Origin: an uncultured Lachnospiraceae bacterium
GTDB lineage: Bacteria > Bacillota > Clostridia > Lachnospirales > Lachnospiraceae
NCBI GenBank assembly: GCA_910578845.1
Contig: CAJTSL010000006.1
Location: 38,429-101,199, forward strand
Direction of reading: 5' to 3'
Length of the DNA stretch: 62,771 bases
Shown here: piece after piece, positions 52,059 through 61,590 of the stretch
Layout: each line of letters opens with the position of its first letter
Position numbering within the stretch: position 1 is the first letter of the stretch
Program-made: the position numbers and the translations under genes
Notes under the pieces: generated by a model
Database searches by the model: none
What the model was told of the DNA's origin: nothing
What the model saw: the letters and a program-made list of their open reading frames with translations, nothing else

Positions 52059-54467
52059 ATGGCAGAAGTATACAATCACAGGGAAGTGGAACAGAAATGG
52101 CAGAAGATTTGGGACGATGAGAAGGCTTTTAAGACTTCTGATGATTACTCCAAACCAAAATATTATGCGCTGGTAGAATTTCCTTATCCGTCAGGACAGG
52201 GTCTTCATGTAGGGCATCCAAGGCCTTATACGGCATTGGATATTGTAGCGAGAAAACGCAGGATGCAGGGATATAATGTTCTTTATCCAATGGGATGGGA
52301 CGCTTTTGGCCTGCCTACGGAGAATTATGCGATCCAAAACCATATTCATCCAAGGATCGTTACCGAGAGAAATGTCCTTCATTTTAAGAACCAGCTTCAT
52401 GCATTAGGGTATTCTTTTGATTGGGACAGGGAGATCAATACGACGGATGCCAATTATTATAAATGGACACAATGGATCTTCTTAAAACTGTTTAAAGCAG
52501 GACTGGCTTATAAGTCAGAAATGCCGATTAACTGGTGTACTTCCTGTAAAGTCGGACTTGCAAATGAAGAAGTCGTAAATGGTGTCTGTGAGCGATGCGG
52601 CTCTGAAGTCATCCGGAAAGTCAAGAGCCAGTGGATGTTAAAGATTACAGAATATGCAGATCAACTGATCCAGGGACTGGATACCGTAGACTATATAGAA
52701 AAAGTCAAGGTTTCCCAGAAAAACTGGATTGGGAAATCTATGGGCGCGGAAGTTGATTTTTCGATTAAAGGAAAAGAAGATAAGCTTCGTGTCTATACAA
52801 CCAGGTGCGATACCCTTTTTGGCGCTACTTATATGGTTGTATCACCGGAACACCCGTTAATTGATAAATACAAAGAGGAACTACAGAATTGGGATGCCGT
52901 TTGTGCATATAGGGAGCAGGCGGCGAAAAAATCCGATTTTGAAAGAGCAGAGCTTGCCAAGGATAAGACTGGCGTAAAGCTGGAAGGCATGTCAGCAGTC
53001 AATCCTGTTAACGGCAAAGAAATACCGATTTTTATATCAGACTATGTCCTGATGAGCTATGGCACGGGCGCGATCATGGCAGTACCGGCGCACGATGAAA
53101 GAGACTGGGATTTCGCGAAGAAATTCAATTTACCGATTGTCGAAGTCGTAGCTGGCGGTAAGAATGTACAAGAAGAAGTATATACGGATGTGGCGACCGG
53201 AACGCTTTGCAATTCTGATTTCCTGGATGGGCTTAGCGTAGCAGAAGCGAAAGAAAAAATGATTTCTTTCTTAGAAGAAAAGGGAATCGGTACTGCAAAG
53301 ACGAACTACAAATTGAGAGACTGGGTATTTTCCAGACAGCGTTACTGGGGAGAGCCTATTCCCATCGTTTATTGTGAGAAATGTGGATATGTGCCGCTTG
53401 AAGAAAGCGATTTGCCACTTGAGCTGCCAGATGTAGAGAGCTATATGCCGACTGATAATGGCGAGTCTCCGCTTGCAACAATGACTGACTGGGTCAATAC
53501 TGTTTGTCCATGCTGTGGCGCTCCGGCTAAGCGAGAGACGGACACGATGCCGCAGTGGGCGGGTTCTTCATGGTATTTCCTTCGTTATACGGATCCGGAT
53601 AATCAGGAGGCTTTGGCTAGCAAGGAAGCGCTTGCCTACTGGATGCCTGTAGATTGGTATAATGGCGGTATGGAGCATACAACGCTGCATCTGTTATACT
53701 CCCGTTTCTGGCATAAATTTTTATATGATGAAAAGATAGTGCCTTGTCCGGAACCATATTTAAAGAGGACTTCCCATGGAATGATCCTTGGCTCTAATGG
53801 GGAGAAAATGAGCAAGTCCCGTGGCAATGTCGTCAATCCGGATGATATTGTCAGAGATTATGGCGCGGATACTTTGCGGACTTATGAAATGTTCATCGGG
53901 GCGTTTGACTTATCAGCCGCCTGGTCGGAAGATGGCGTCAAAGGCTGTCGGCGTTTCTTAGAGAGAGTCTGGAAGCTGCAAGACATCATGACGGATGAGA
54001 CCGGTTATTCCAAGGATATGGAGACAAAGATACATCAGACGATTAAAAAAGTAAGCAATGATTTTGAAAACCTGAAATACAATACAGCCATTGCGGCAAT
54101 GATGGCGCTGATCAATGAGTTTTATAAGAACAACAAAGTAACTAAGGACGAATACCGCACACTGTTGATTCTGCTAAACCCGGTTGCGCCTCATATTACG
54201 GAGGAACTTTGGCAGATCGCCGGATTTGAAGGAAGGCTGTATCAGACGGAGTGGATTTCCTATGAGGAAGCTAAAACGGTTGAATCTACGGTAGAAATTG
54301 CAGTCCAGATAAATGGCAAGACAAAGGCGGTTTTATTAATTGGCAAAGAAGATCCCAAAGAAGATGTCATCGCTAAAGCAAAGGAAACCATTACCGATAA
54401 ATTGACAGGAACGATTGTCAAAGAAATCTATGTGCCGGGCAGGATCGTGAACATTGTCCAGAAATAG
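52059..54467 (+). CDS. leuS: Leucine-tRNA ligase
   Basis: LeuS charges tRNA-Leu. The protein has 802 residues from the ATG at 52059, the normal bacterial length. The class I signature HVGH is at 50-53 (PYPSGQGLHVGH), KMSKS is at 583-587, and the CP1 editing domain spans about 220-415 (YTTRCDTLFGATYMVV, GTGAIMAVPAHDERD with the editing Asp). The frame stays open to 51864, but that part contains the promoter and has no ribosome binding site. AAAGGA precedes the ATG at a somewhat long distance. No T-box was found. Confidence 0.96.
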   Translation: MAEVYNHREVEQKWQKIWDDEKAFKTSDDYSKPKYYALVEFPYPSGQGLHVGHPRPYTALDIVARKRRMQGYNVLYPMGWDAFGLPTENYAIQNHIHPRIVTERNVLHFKNQLHALGYSFDWDREINTTDANYYKWTQWIFLKLFKAGLAYKSEMPINWCTSCKVGLANEEVVNGVCERCGSEVIRKVKSQWMLKITEYADQLIQGLDTVDYIEKVKVSQKNWIGKSMGAEVDFSIKGKEDKLRVYTTRCDTLFGATYMVVSPEHPLIDKYKEELQNWDAVCAYREQAAKKSDFERAELAKDKTGVKLEGMSAVNPVNGKEIPIFISDYVLMSYGTGAIMAVPAHDERDWDFAKKFNLPIVEVVAGGKNVQEEVYTDVATGTLCNSDFLDGLSVAEAKEKMISFLEEKGIGTAKTNYKLRDWVFSRQRYWGEPIPIVYCEKCGYVPLEESDLPLELPDVESYMPTDNGESPLATMTDWVNTVCPCCGAPAKRETDTMPQWAGSSWYFLRYTDPDNQEALASKEALAYWMPVDWYNGGMEHTTLHLLYSRFWHKFLYDEKIVPCPEPYLKRTSHGMILGSNGEKMSKSRGNVVNPDDIVRDYGADTLRTYEMFIGAFDLSAAWSEDGVKGCRRFLERVWKLQDIMTDETGYSKDMETKIHQTIKKVSNDFENLKYNTAIAAMMALINEFYKNNKVTKDEYRTLLILLNPVAPHITEELWQIAGFEGRLYQTEWISYEEAKTVESTVEIAVQINGKTKAVLLIGKEDPKEDVIAKAKETITDKLTGTIVKEIYVPGRIVNIVQK

Positions 54468-54495
54468 AAGATAGCGCTATAAAACTGATTTATTT

Positions 54496-54531
54496 AAAAA
54501 TGCGGGCGAGCTGGGATCGTCCGCATTTTTT
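54496..54531. terminator. Bidirectional terminator between leuS and the 90-residue gene
   Basis: A stem of about 14 bp with one mismatch (AAAAATGCGG... / ...CCGCATTTTT) with A-run and T-run on the two sides can serve both converging genes. Confidence 0.88.
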
Positions 54532-54536
54532 AAATA

Positions 54537-54809
54537 TTATTTTTTGTTTTTACGGTAAAGCGCTGCCATTTTATTCATTTTATCAATTTCATCTTCTGAA
54601 GCATATTTTTTTAGTGTCTGGATAATCGTGTCTATTTCTTCTTCCGTAAAACTGATGTTGTTCTCTTTTCCGCGCTTGGCGACGGCGATCAGAAAAGGAA
54701 ACATTTGCTCTTTCGATAGCCCATTGCTTTCAAAGACGAGCATCTGTAAAAAATTTAGTTTTGCTTTGTCAATGTGCGCAACATCCGGATCATCTAACCA
54801 TGATGCCAT
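54537..54809 (-). CDS. Small conserved protein of unknown function
   Basis: The protein has 90 residues, soluble and charged, beginning MASWLDDPDVAHIDKAKLNFLQMLVFESNG and ending with a Lys-rich tail. AGGAGG precedes the ATG at good spacing. It follows the 159-residue gene by 28 bp on the minus strand and shares its regulation, so the two are a pair. I do not recognise a family. Confidence 0.7.
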   Translation of the reverse strand: MASWLDDPDVAHIDKAKLNFLQMLVFESNGLSKEQMFPFLIAVAKRGKENNISFTEEEIDTIIQTLKKYASEDEIDKMNKMAALYRKNKK

Positions 54810-54837
54810 AAAAAACCTCCTATAATATTGGGTAGCG

Positions 54838-55317
54838 TTATGTCATTGTGCTGCTAAAAGTATCAAACATTGCCTTTTGTTCAGGAGAAAGCATGCCCAT
54901 CAGCAAATCTTCCATAGAAGAAGAGGAGCCGCTATCTGCGCCTTCTTTGCTCATATCAGGAAACATTTCCTGCATGGCGCTCATCGTCTGGCTCATCTCC
55001 TGATACATTTCCATTGTCTGGAACATGGATTCCATCTGTTCTAATTGTTTTACTTCTGTTTCCGTACAATAGGGTTTTAGTTCATGACAGATTTTTTTCA
55101 TATCAGGTTTCTCCGTCTCCCCAGAAGCGGCGCGGATTTGCAAAGGATGTTTCCTAAATAAATCCATTGTATAACGCAATTCCATGTATTTAATATAAAT
55201 CGCCATATTTTTCTGCATAGAAGGGTCTATGTAAGGGAGAAGAACCTTCAATTTCTGTATTTGATTGTTCGTATACAAGGCATCAAATGCCATGACGTTT
55301 GACGAATCTTCTTTCAC
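54838..55317 (-). CDS. Unknown protein with Met/Gln-rich C-terminal half
   Basis: The protein has 159 residues. A helical N-terminus (NQIQKLKVLLPYIDPSMQKNMAIYIKYMELRYTMDLFRKHP) is followed by a region rich in Met, Glu and Gln (EMYQEMSQTMSAMQEMFPDMS). No signal sequence or known domain is visible. The first codon may be GTG at 55317, with a distant GGGG, or the ATG at 55293 (MAFDALYTNN). It is upstream of the 90-residue gene and probably co-transcribed with it. Confidence 0.6.
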   Translation of the reverse strand: MKEDSSNVMAFDALYTNNQIQKLKVLLPYIDPSMQKNMAIYIKYMELRYTMDLFRKHPLQIRAASGETEKPDMKKICHELKPYCTETEVKQLEQMESMFQTMEMYQEMSQTMSAMQEMFPDMSKEGADSGSSSSMEDLLMGMLSPEQKAMFDTFSSTMT

Positions 55318-55426
55318 AATAATGTCATGCCCCTTTCTCGGCTTGTGAGTCTATGTCCTTCGCTGCCTGTAAGAAAACGTTACGAAGCGTTAAAGCTTGC
55401 TTATAAAGTATATGCACGATAGAAGA

Positions 55427-55453
55427 AAAATAGGCTCACTGGGAGCCTATTTT
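55427..55453 (-). terminator. Terminator after the Cys-rich small gene
   Basis: An 11-bp perfect stem (AAAATAGGCTC / GAGCCTATTTT) with a T-run on the minus-strand side, 27 bp beyond the stop of the gene at 55480. Confidence 0.88.
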
Positions 55454-55479
55454 CCAGATGTGCATACTAGATGTGAAAA

Positions 55480-55725
55480 TTAGCAGAAGGAATTTCCGCA
55501 GCAGCTAAGAAGGATTAACAACCAAATCCAGGAACCACATCCGCATCCACAGCCGTCGGAATTATTGTTGAATAAACCAAAACCGCTACCGCATCCACAG
55601 CCACAGCTATCATTGTTGTTGCCGCAGAGAGAGAATAAGATGATAAGCCAGATTAAAGAACAGCATCCGTTATTTCCTTCTCTTGTGTTGTTGCATCCGC
55701 ATTGTGTTGCTGATAAATCGCTCAT
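55480..55725 (-). CDS. Small Cys/Gly/Asn-rich protein with two hydrophobic segments
   Basis: The protein has 81 residues with 16 Cys. Layout: TQCGCNNTREGNNGCC, hydrophobic SLIWLIILFSL, CGNNNDSCGCGCGSGFGLFNNNSDGCGCGCGS, hydrophobic WIWLLILLS, CCGNSFC. The unit of W-I-W-L/L-I-W-L hydrophobic stretch plus CG-repeat occurs twice, so it is a duplicated module. Similar small proteins occur in spore-formers and are sometimes labelled as high-cysteine or chorion-class proteins. A spore-surface or membrane role is guesswork. The start at 55725 follows GGAGG; a longer frame to 55761 is unlikely. Confidence 0.72.
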   Translation of the reverse strand: MSDLSATQCGCNNTREGNNGCCSLIWLIILFSLCGNNNDSCGCGCGSGFGLFNNNSDGCGCGCGSWIWLLILLSCCGNSFC

Positions 55726-55901
55726 GTTTATGCCTCCATGTTTTAATTTGTTTTGTTTCATGATTTATCTTATGTATATGGCAGGTCCAGGTTTCCGCCC
55801 TAAAAGAAAAAATAATGATAATTTTTTCTCAAAAAGATGACGAAGCTTGGCAAATAATGTATACTATACTATCATGGTAAAAGAAGGGCACGGTTCTTAT
55901 T

Positions 55902-57809
55902 ATGAATATTGAAGTACAATGCTGTGGTATCGCAATTTTACTATTATTATGGATATTTTATCTGAGACAGAAACCGTTAGGCTTATACTCGGTCAAATTA
56001 TTCCTGCTCACGATGGGCGTTACATCGTTTTGTGTGACCATGGATATTTTGTCTATTGTAGCAATTAATCATAAAGAGCAGATTTCGGGATTTCTCTTGG
56101 CTTTGATCTGTAAGACTTATATTGTATCTCTGATCTGGGTAGGATATTTCGGGCTGTTATATTCTTGTACAGATTTTATAAAGTCCCGCGAAGAGCGCCT
56201 GAAACTGAATAGACTATATACGATCGTGGTTTTGGCTGGTACCGTGCTGATCTATATCCTTCCTATCTATTACTATCTGGAGGGGGATATTGTTTATACA
56301 TATGGGCCAAGCTGTATGGCGACTTATGCTTTTGCCTTATTATTTGTGCTGATCACACTGTATAAAGTGGTGATTAGGGGTAAAGAGATGAATGCGAAGC
56401 GAAGAGGCGCTGTAATTACTTGGATGGTCATATGGATGGCCGCAGCTATCGTACAGTTTTTGAATGCGAATTTGCTTTTAGTCGGATTCGCTTCGGTAGT
56501 TGGCATGGTCATTCTCTTTTTTGAATTAGAGAATCCGGAGGCGAATCTGGATAGAGAAACCAGTGCTTATAGCGCGCATGCGCTTGGTGAATATATGAAG
56601 CAGTTTTATGATGCGCAGGAAACTTTTGCTTCTATATTGATTGCTTTTACAGACATGAATAAACAATCTGAAGAAGACAGTGATTCGCAACAGACAGTAG
56701 TGCTACAGGAAATCGTTTGCTATTTAGGTACGATCAAAGATATTAAAGTCTTTAAAACGCTCGAGAGGGAACTGATCTTAATTATCCGTGATGGGGAGCG
56801 GATGCAGCAAGTTTTTCTACAAATAAAGGAGCGGTTTGAGCAGCCATGGCATGCTGCAAAAGGGAAAGAGCCTGTCTTTTGGCATCCTTTTTATGTTCTG
56901 TTATATGATTCTTCCATTTTAAAGAACACGGGAGAAATATTTCAAATGCTTCGCTATTTCCGGGTAGAAGGAAAGAAGACGGAGAAACATATTATCCTTC
57001 TGGATGAGCAGAAAGTGGCTCGCTTCAGGGAATTGGAAATGACAGAAAATATGATATTGTCAGCGATAGAAGAGGACCGGATCGAAGTGTTCTATCAACC
57101 GATTTATTCTACGAAGGATCACACATTTGTAGCTGCGGAGGCGTTAGCTCGTATCCGGGATCATGATGGCAGTATCGTTCCGCCCGGAAGATTTGTCCCA
57201 GTGGCAGAACAGATGGGGCTGATTGCTAAAATTGGTGATATTGTATTTGAAAAAACATGCAAATTCATGAAACAAAATAATATCCGTGAGCGGTACGGCA
57301 TCCGCTATATTGAAGTAAACCTTTCTGTTAAGCAATGTGAAAAACGAGATTTTGCCGATAAATTCATCCAAATTATGAAGAAGCATCATCTGGATCCTTC
57401 CTGTATCAACCTTGAAATCACTGAGTCTGCACCGATACAGACCAGACAGATTTTCTTAGAAAACATGCAGGCGCTGATTGAGTATGGTGTATCTTTTTCG
57501 TTGGATGATTTCGGAAGCGGGGAAAGCAATTTAAATTATATTGTAGAAATGCCGGTTTCTATCGTTAAATTTGACCGGGGCATGAGCCAGGCATATTTTG
57601 CAGACTCCAAAGCAAAATTTGTAATGGAAGCTGCCATGCACATGATTCATGATATGAAATTAAAGATTGTTTCGGAGGGCGTGGAAACTAAGGAGCAGAT
57701 GGAGACAATTGTAGCGCTTGGGATTGATTACATACAAGGTTACTATTTCTCGAAGCCATTGCCAGAAGATGAGTTTATTGCATTTGTAAGCAAGCAGGAA
57801 GGTTCTTGA
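55902..57809 (+). CDS. EAL-domain c-di-GMP phosphodiesterase with a 7-TM sensor
   Basis: The protein has 635 residues. About residues 1-215 contain seven helices (a 7TM-type input domain). The region 225-375 looks like a strongly decayed GGDEF domain without the active-site motif. The C-terminal EAL domain (about 385-630) keeps its catalytic set: E413 in AEALAR, NLS, ITES, D535/D536 in DDFGSG, the Lys in IVKFDR, SEGVET and the Gln in QGYYFSKP. It should therefore hydrolyse c-di-GMP to pGpG. What the membrane part senses is unknown. No strong ribosome binding site is seen before the ATG. Confidence 0.93.
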   Translation: MNIEVQCCGIAILLLLWIFYLRQKPLGLYSVKLFLLTMGVTSFCVTMDILSIVAINHKEQISGFLLALICKTYIVSLIWVGYFGLLYSCTDFIKSREERLKLNRLYTIVVLAGTVLIYILPIYYYLEGDIVYTYGPSCMATYAFALLFVLITLYKVVIRGKEMNAKRRGAVITWMVIWMAAAIVQFLNANLLLVGFASVVGMVILFFELENPEANLDRETSAYSAHALGEYMKQFYDAQETFASILIAFTDMNKQSEEDSDSQQTVVLQEIVCYLGTIKDIKVFKTLERELILIIRDGERMQQVFLQIKERFEQPWHAAKGKEPVFWHPFYVLLYDSSILKNTGEIFQMLRYFRVEGKKTEKHIILLDEQKVARFRELEMTENMILSAIEEDRIEVFYQPIYSTKDHTFVAAEALARIRDHDGSIVPPGRFVPVAEQMGLIAKIGDIVFEKTCKFMKQNNIRERYGIRYIEVNLSVKQCEKRDFADKFIQIMKKHHLDPSCINLEITESAPIQTRQIFLENMQALIEYGVSFSLDDFGSGESNLNYIVEMPVSIVKFDRGMSQAYFADSKAKFVMEAAMHMIHDMKLKIVSEGVETKEQMETIVALGIDYIQGYYFSKPLPEDEFIAFVSKQEGS

Positions 57810-58122
57810 TCGTATTGTCTGGAAAATTGCACAATACAATACTTTGTGTTTTATAGTCCCGTGAAAGCATTCTTTTCCTATATTTTGTAAAAGGAATGCT
57901 ATATTCGTAATACCGTTATTATTTTTTCTATCAGGAAAAGCAGATAAAGTATTTGCCATTCCTTTCGGTATATGATATATATATCATATCATTTATCAAT
58001 TCTTCGAAGATTGTTTCAATGAAAACATCTGGATTCCATCGAAATTCTGAATCTCTGATAGGAAGAGAATCTATGACAAAATCCAAATGACCAAAATAAG
58101 ATATGGATAAGGAGCGTATTGA
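57810..58122. other. Intergenic region with a hairpin and a perfect palindrome
   Basis: About 310 bp without a gene. A hairpin AGCATTCTTTT / AAAAGGAATGCT (57866-57900) is a likely terminator for the EAL gene. A perfect 20-bp palindrome, ATATGATATA-TATATCATAT, lies at 57970-57989, about 130 bp before the next ATG. No c-di-GMP riboswitch was recognised. Confidence 0.6.
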
Positions 58123-59259
58123 ATGAAGAAAAAAATGAATAAACTATGGAAAAAGCCATTGGTAATGGCACTTGTGGCAATTGTCATGGCGGTGGCAGGA
58201 GTGGCTGCGCTGTCATTTCCTGTCTTTGCAGAATCTCATTTACAAAGTAAAGGGGCGATTGCCATGGAAAATACAGATTTGTATCTTTGTACTGCGGATG
58301 TAGAGATGTTACAGTCTGAAATGGATACGCTATATCAGGAAATCCCGGAAATAACAGGTACATTCCTAAACACGGGATCTCGCAAAGAGAGCATAAAGTC
58401 AAGAGGAAATATTAATTATGCGAATGGGACAATAGCCATTTATGCGACTGATCTGGTTTATCTAGCGGATGAAATTGATTTCCTAGAGTCTGCTTATAAA
58501 AGCAATACCATGTTAGCGCTGAAAGATATCGGGACTTATTTTACAAATGAAGGCTTAATCACGCATTCACGAGAGGGCGCTGATTTTTCCGTGGAATCGG
58601 CGGTCAGGCTTTCTTTTTCCAAACTATATGAGGCGATTTTACAATCCCAGTCTGTGGAACATCTTGCGACACAGCAAGCATTGAACTATGAAGGCGTGCC
58701 ATTATATTATGCGACAGAAGACGATCAGAATCATCAAAATATATGTGCAGTGACGACAATAGACAATGGCTTCCCGTTATTCGTCCAAGCCGTAACGCCT
58801 GCTAATATGACGGCTGGCGCCGCCGCATGGGTGAATGGCGAAATCGTCATCGGGAACGGAGCGGATAATGAGGCATTTTACCGGCGGGGATATTTGGACG
58901 GTTATCAACAGGTGATGAATGGCATTAGCATAGAATACCAATATCATGTCCATAGCGGTAGCAGTGCTGATGGTTCCGGCTGTTATACGAAAGCAGAATA
59001 TCATAAACATTCAGATAGCTGTTACGTGGAAGGCGGACATAGTGATTCCTGTTCCTACCATATGGAATTTCACGATTATGACTGCGGGAGTGTACATGAT
59101 TGGGATGGAGATGGCCATGGATGTGATGGATATCAGGTATATGATTGTGGCGGTCATCGAGAACTTATATGTAAAGCAACGGATGCTGTCACAGGATATT
59201 CTTTAAATTGTGGAATGACAGAAGAAACGATCCTTTGTGCAGTCATTGTGTTCCGATAA
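58123..59259 (+). CDS. Secreted protein with a His/Cys-rich C-terminal region
   Basis: The protein has 378 residues. A signal peptide ends near VFA-ES (about residue 37). The middle, about 40-270, is not recognised. The last 105 residues are rich in His, Cys, Asp and Tyr: YHVHSGSS, GCYTKAEYHKHSDSCY, GGHSDSCSYHMEFHDYDCG, HDWDGDGHGCDGYQVYDCGGH, LNCGMTEETI. The spacing of HxHS and C-Y/C-S pairs resembles metal-binding or disulfide-linked repeats seen in surface proteins of Lachnospiraceae. Its place between an EAL protein and a chemoreceptor might reflect shared regulation; that is inference. Function unknown. Confidence 0.75.
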   Translation: MKKKMNKLWKKPLVMALVAIVMAVAGVAALSFPVFAESHLQSKGAIAMENTDLYLCTADVEMLQSEMDTLYQEIPEITGTFLNTGSRKESIKSRGNINYANGTIAIYATDLVYLADEIDFLESAYKSNTMLALKDIGTYFTNEGLITHSREGADFSVESAVRLSFSKLYEAILQSQSVEHLATQQALNYEGVPLYYATEDDQNHQNICAVTTIDNGFPLFVQAVTPANMTAGAAAWVNGEIVIGNGADNEAFYRRGYLDGYQQVMNGISIEYQYHVHSGSSADGSGCYTKAEYHKHSDSCYVEGGHSDSCSYHMEFHDYDCGSVHDWDGDGHGCDGYQVYDCGGHRELICKATDAVTGYSLNCGMTEETILCAVIVFR

Positions 59260-59556
59260 ATGATAGCCTATTGGGAAGCAGGCAAAAGATGCAGGATAAG
59301 ATTAGACGGGATTTAGTATGTAGATGAAAGAGAACGCAACAGCCATTTTCAATATTAAATATGCATAACACAAAATAAGAGAAAATATAGGCCAAAAGTG
59401 TCAAGAGGGACTTCCTTTTATTACAAGTTCGTGGTATGATAACTCCGAAAGTCTATTGTTCATCGGTATATGGAATCCTCCGAAGGAGGCCTGCCGAAAG
59501 ATTAAGTGGGCTTTTGTTATGTCTAAAAGAAATGTTGAAAAAGGAGCGATGTAAAA
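59260..59556. other. Upstream region of the chemoreceptor gene
   Basis: No gene. A small perfect hairpin CCTCC-GAA-GGAGG at 59477-59489 is followed by a weaker stem ending in TTTTG near 59511-59516, 40 bp before the chemoreceptor ATG. The arrangement is attenuator-like, but I recognise no ligand-binding core. A flagellar-type promoter was sought and not found convincingly. Confidence 0.4.
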
Positions 59557-61590
59557 ATGGTTACAAAACAGTCAGACTTCCGCTCTGGACGAAAAGCGAG
59601 GAGAAGTCTCAATGGAAGAATATTGAGGAATACCACACTTAATATTTTGATATTGGTGGCAGTTTGTTGTGCGATTATGGTACTTTCGATGCAATCTCTG
59701 ACGAACAGCATTTTGTTGGACAGTCTACAACCCATGGCTAGACAGTCTGCTAAGACAGTGGAAGCAAATATCCATATGCTGGCGGATCGCATGATGATGA
59801 TCGCTGGTGATTCGAGAATGAGTATAGTCGAAATCGGGGATGGCGTAGCAGATCATACGTCCGATGGTGAGACAGCAGAAGATAATTGGACAGTCGTTTT
59901 GACAGAGGCCGACGAGATCTATGAATTCCATACGATTGCGCTCTACGATCTAAACGGTAAGCTCGTCCAAGGAATAGATGATCCACCGGAAAGCCTGGAA
60001 GATGCGTTTTTGAAGCTATTGCAGGAGACGGATAACCTGACTACCTATACAAGTACTATTTTCCAGGATAAGCTGGGCATCACTATGGGAGCGCCAGTGA
60101 AAGAGAATGGTGAGACAGCCTATTATGTGGTAGGCGTTTATAAATATGACGTACTTAACGATGTGCTGAGCAGTATAAACTTGGGCAAAAATGGAATGGC
60201 ATATATGGTTAACCGTGAAGGTATTGTGACGGGACATCCTGAGCAGGCAATCGTTACGGCTAAAAGCACATTGTTAGAGCTCAGTGGCGGTAATGAGGAT
60301 GCTATTAAAAGTGTGACGACAGGAGAAACGGGGTCAACAGAATTTGTCATTGAAGGACAGCAGATGTTAGTGGCGTTTTCGCCTATCCGTGGTACCCAAT
60401 GGGCGTTGGTCATCCAAGTGCCAAAGTCAGACTACAATAATCTGATCAATAGAGCAATGATGGTAGCAGGAATCTGTACACTGGTGGTATTGGTGATTTC
60501 TATCTTGGTGATTTTGCGGATGGCTAGCTCCATTTCTAAGCCAGTAAAGAATGTGACAAACCGGATGGTTTCTTTATCCGATGGGGATCTGCACACAGAG
60601 GTGAAGAGCATAAGGTCAGGAGACGAGCTAGAGATTATGACCAGGACATTAGCTGATACGGTAGAAAGCGTTAACCGGTACATATCAGATATCCGCCAGG
60701 TATTAAGCGGGGTTGCAGATGGTAATCTACAGATTGAGCCCCAAGTGGAATACAAAGGCGATTTTACATTGATTCGGAATAGCCTTGGCACCATTCTTCA
60801 ATCTATGAACCAGACTATAACAGGTTTTCGGGCAGCGGCAAACCGGTTAGCTGATATGGCGGAAGAACTGAGCGGACAATCAGGACAGTTACATCAAGCA
60901 TCTTTGGAACAAAATCAGGCCACCGAAGCATTGGTTGATGAGGTAGCGCATGTTAAAAATCAGCTTATCGGTGTCACGAAGAGCAGTGATCAGACACATA
61001 CTATGACTAATGAAATTACCAGAAAAGTAGAAGAGGCCAATTCGCAGATGGAGGATCTTTCCAACGCGATGAACGATATCAGCGCCAATGCTCGCGAAAT
61101 TACAAGTATTGCGAAGGCCATTGATGATATTGCTTTCCAGACCAGTATTCTGGCATTAAACGCTTCTGTAGAAGCAGCACATGCCGGCAGCGCTGGCAAA
61201 GGATTTGCCGTCGTAGCAGAAGAGGTCAAAGAGCTGGCAAACAAAAGCGCCCAGGCAGCGCAAAGCGCAGTAGAAATCGTGACAAATACCAGATCTGTTA
61301 TCCAGACAGGTGTGGAGCTAAATGCTAGTACGGCCGAATCTCTCCGTTCTATTTATGGGGTTTCTACCGAGATCAGTGAAATTTCAGATCAACTGGTGGC
61401 TGCAGTACAAGGCCAGGAGGAAGCGTTAAGCAGTATGGAGGAACGGATTGCAACCATTTCCGCCATTGCTGACAGGAATCTGCAAAATGCAGGAGGAACA
61501 AGTCATTCAAGTGGACTTTTAGCAAAAGAAGCCGAAGAACTTCAGGCGCAGATAAAGAAATTTGCTGTGAAGGAGGGATATCATAAATGA
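59557..61590 (+). CDS. Methyl-accepting chemotaxis protein (dCache-type sensor)
   Basis: The protein has 677 residues. The first membrane helix is at about 27-50, an extracytoplasmic double-Cache-like domain at about 51-300 (YMVNREGIVTGHPEQAIV is a Cache core), the second helix at about 303-325, a HAMP domain at about 326-380, and a signalling coiled coil at about 430-660 with the hairpin tip IAFQTSILALNASVEAAHAGSAGKGFAVVAEEVKELANKSAQAA. It is a classical receptor that controls flagellar rotation through CheA/CheW. The cognate methyltransferase CheR is at 1.5 kb. Its last 4 bp overlap the FMN-binding lipoprotein gene. Confidence 0.94.
   Translation: MVTKQSDFRSGRKARRSLNGRILRNTTLNILILVAVCCAIMVLSMQSLTNSILLDSLQPMARQSAKTVEANIHMLADRMMMIAGDSRMSIVEIGDGVADHTSDGETAEDNWTVVLTEADEIYEFHTIALYDLNGKLVQGIDDPPESLEDAFLKLLQETDNLTTYTSTIFQDKLGITMGAPVKENGETAYYVVGVYKYDVLNDVLSSINLGKNGMAYMVNREGIVTGHPEQAIVTAKSTLLELSGGNEDAIKSVTTGETGSTEFVIEGQQMLVAFSPIRGTQWALVIQVPKSDYNNLINRAMMVAGICTLVVLVISILVILRMASSISKPVKNVTNRMVSLSDGDLHTEVKSIRSGDELEIMTRTLADTVESVNRYISDIRQVLSGVADGNLQIEPQVEYKGDFTLIRNSLGTILQSMNQTITGFRAAANRLADMAEELSGQSGQLHQASLEQNQATEALVDEVAHVKNQLIGVTKSSDQTHTMTNEITRKVEEANSQMEDLSNAMNDISANAREITSIAKAIDDIAFQTSILALNASVEAAHAGSAGKGFAVVAEEVKELANKSAQAAQSAVEIVTNTRSVIQTGVELNASTAESLRSIYGVSTEISEISDQLVAAVQGQEEALSSMEERIATISAIADRNLQNAGGTSHSSGLLAKEAEELQAQIKKFAVKEGYHK

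Noticed and set aside
59390..59556. c-di-GMP riboswitch before the chemoreceptor
   Set aside because: The region has hairpins, but none of the conserved class I or class II core sequences could be found.
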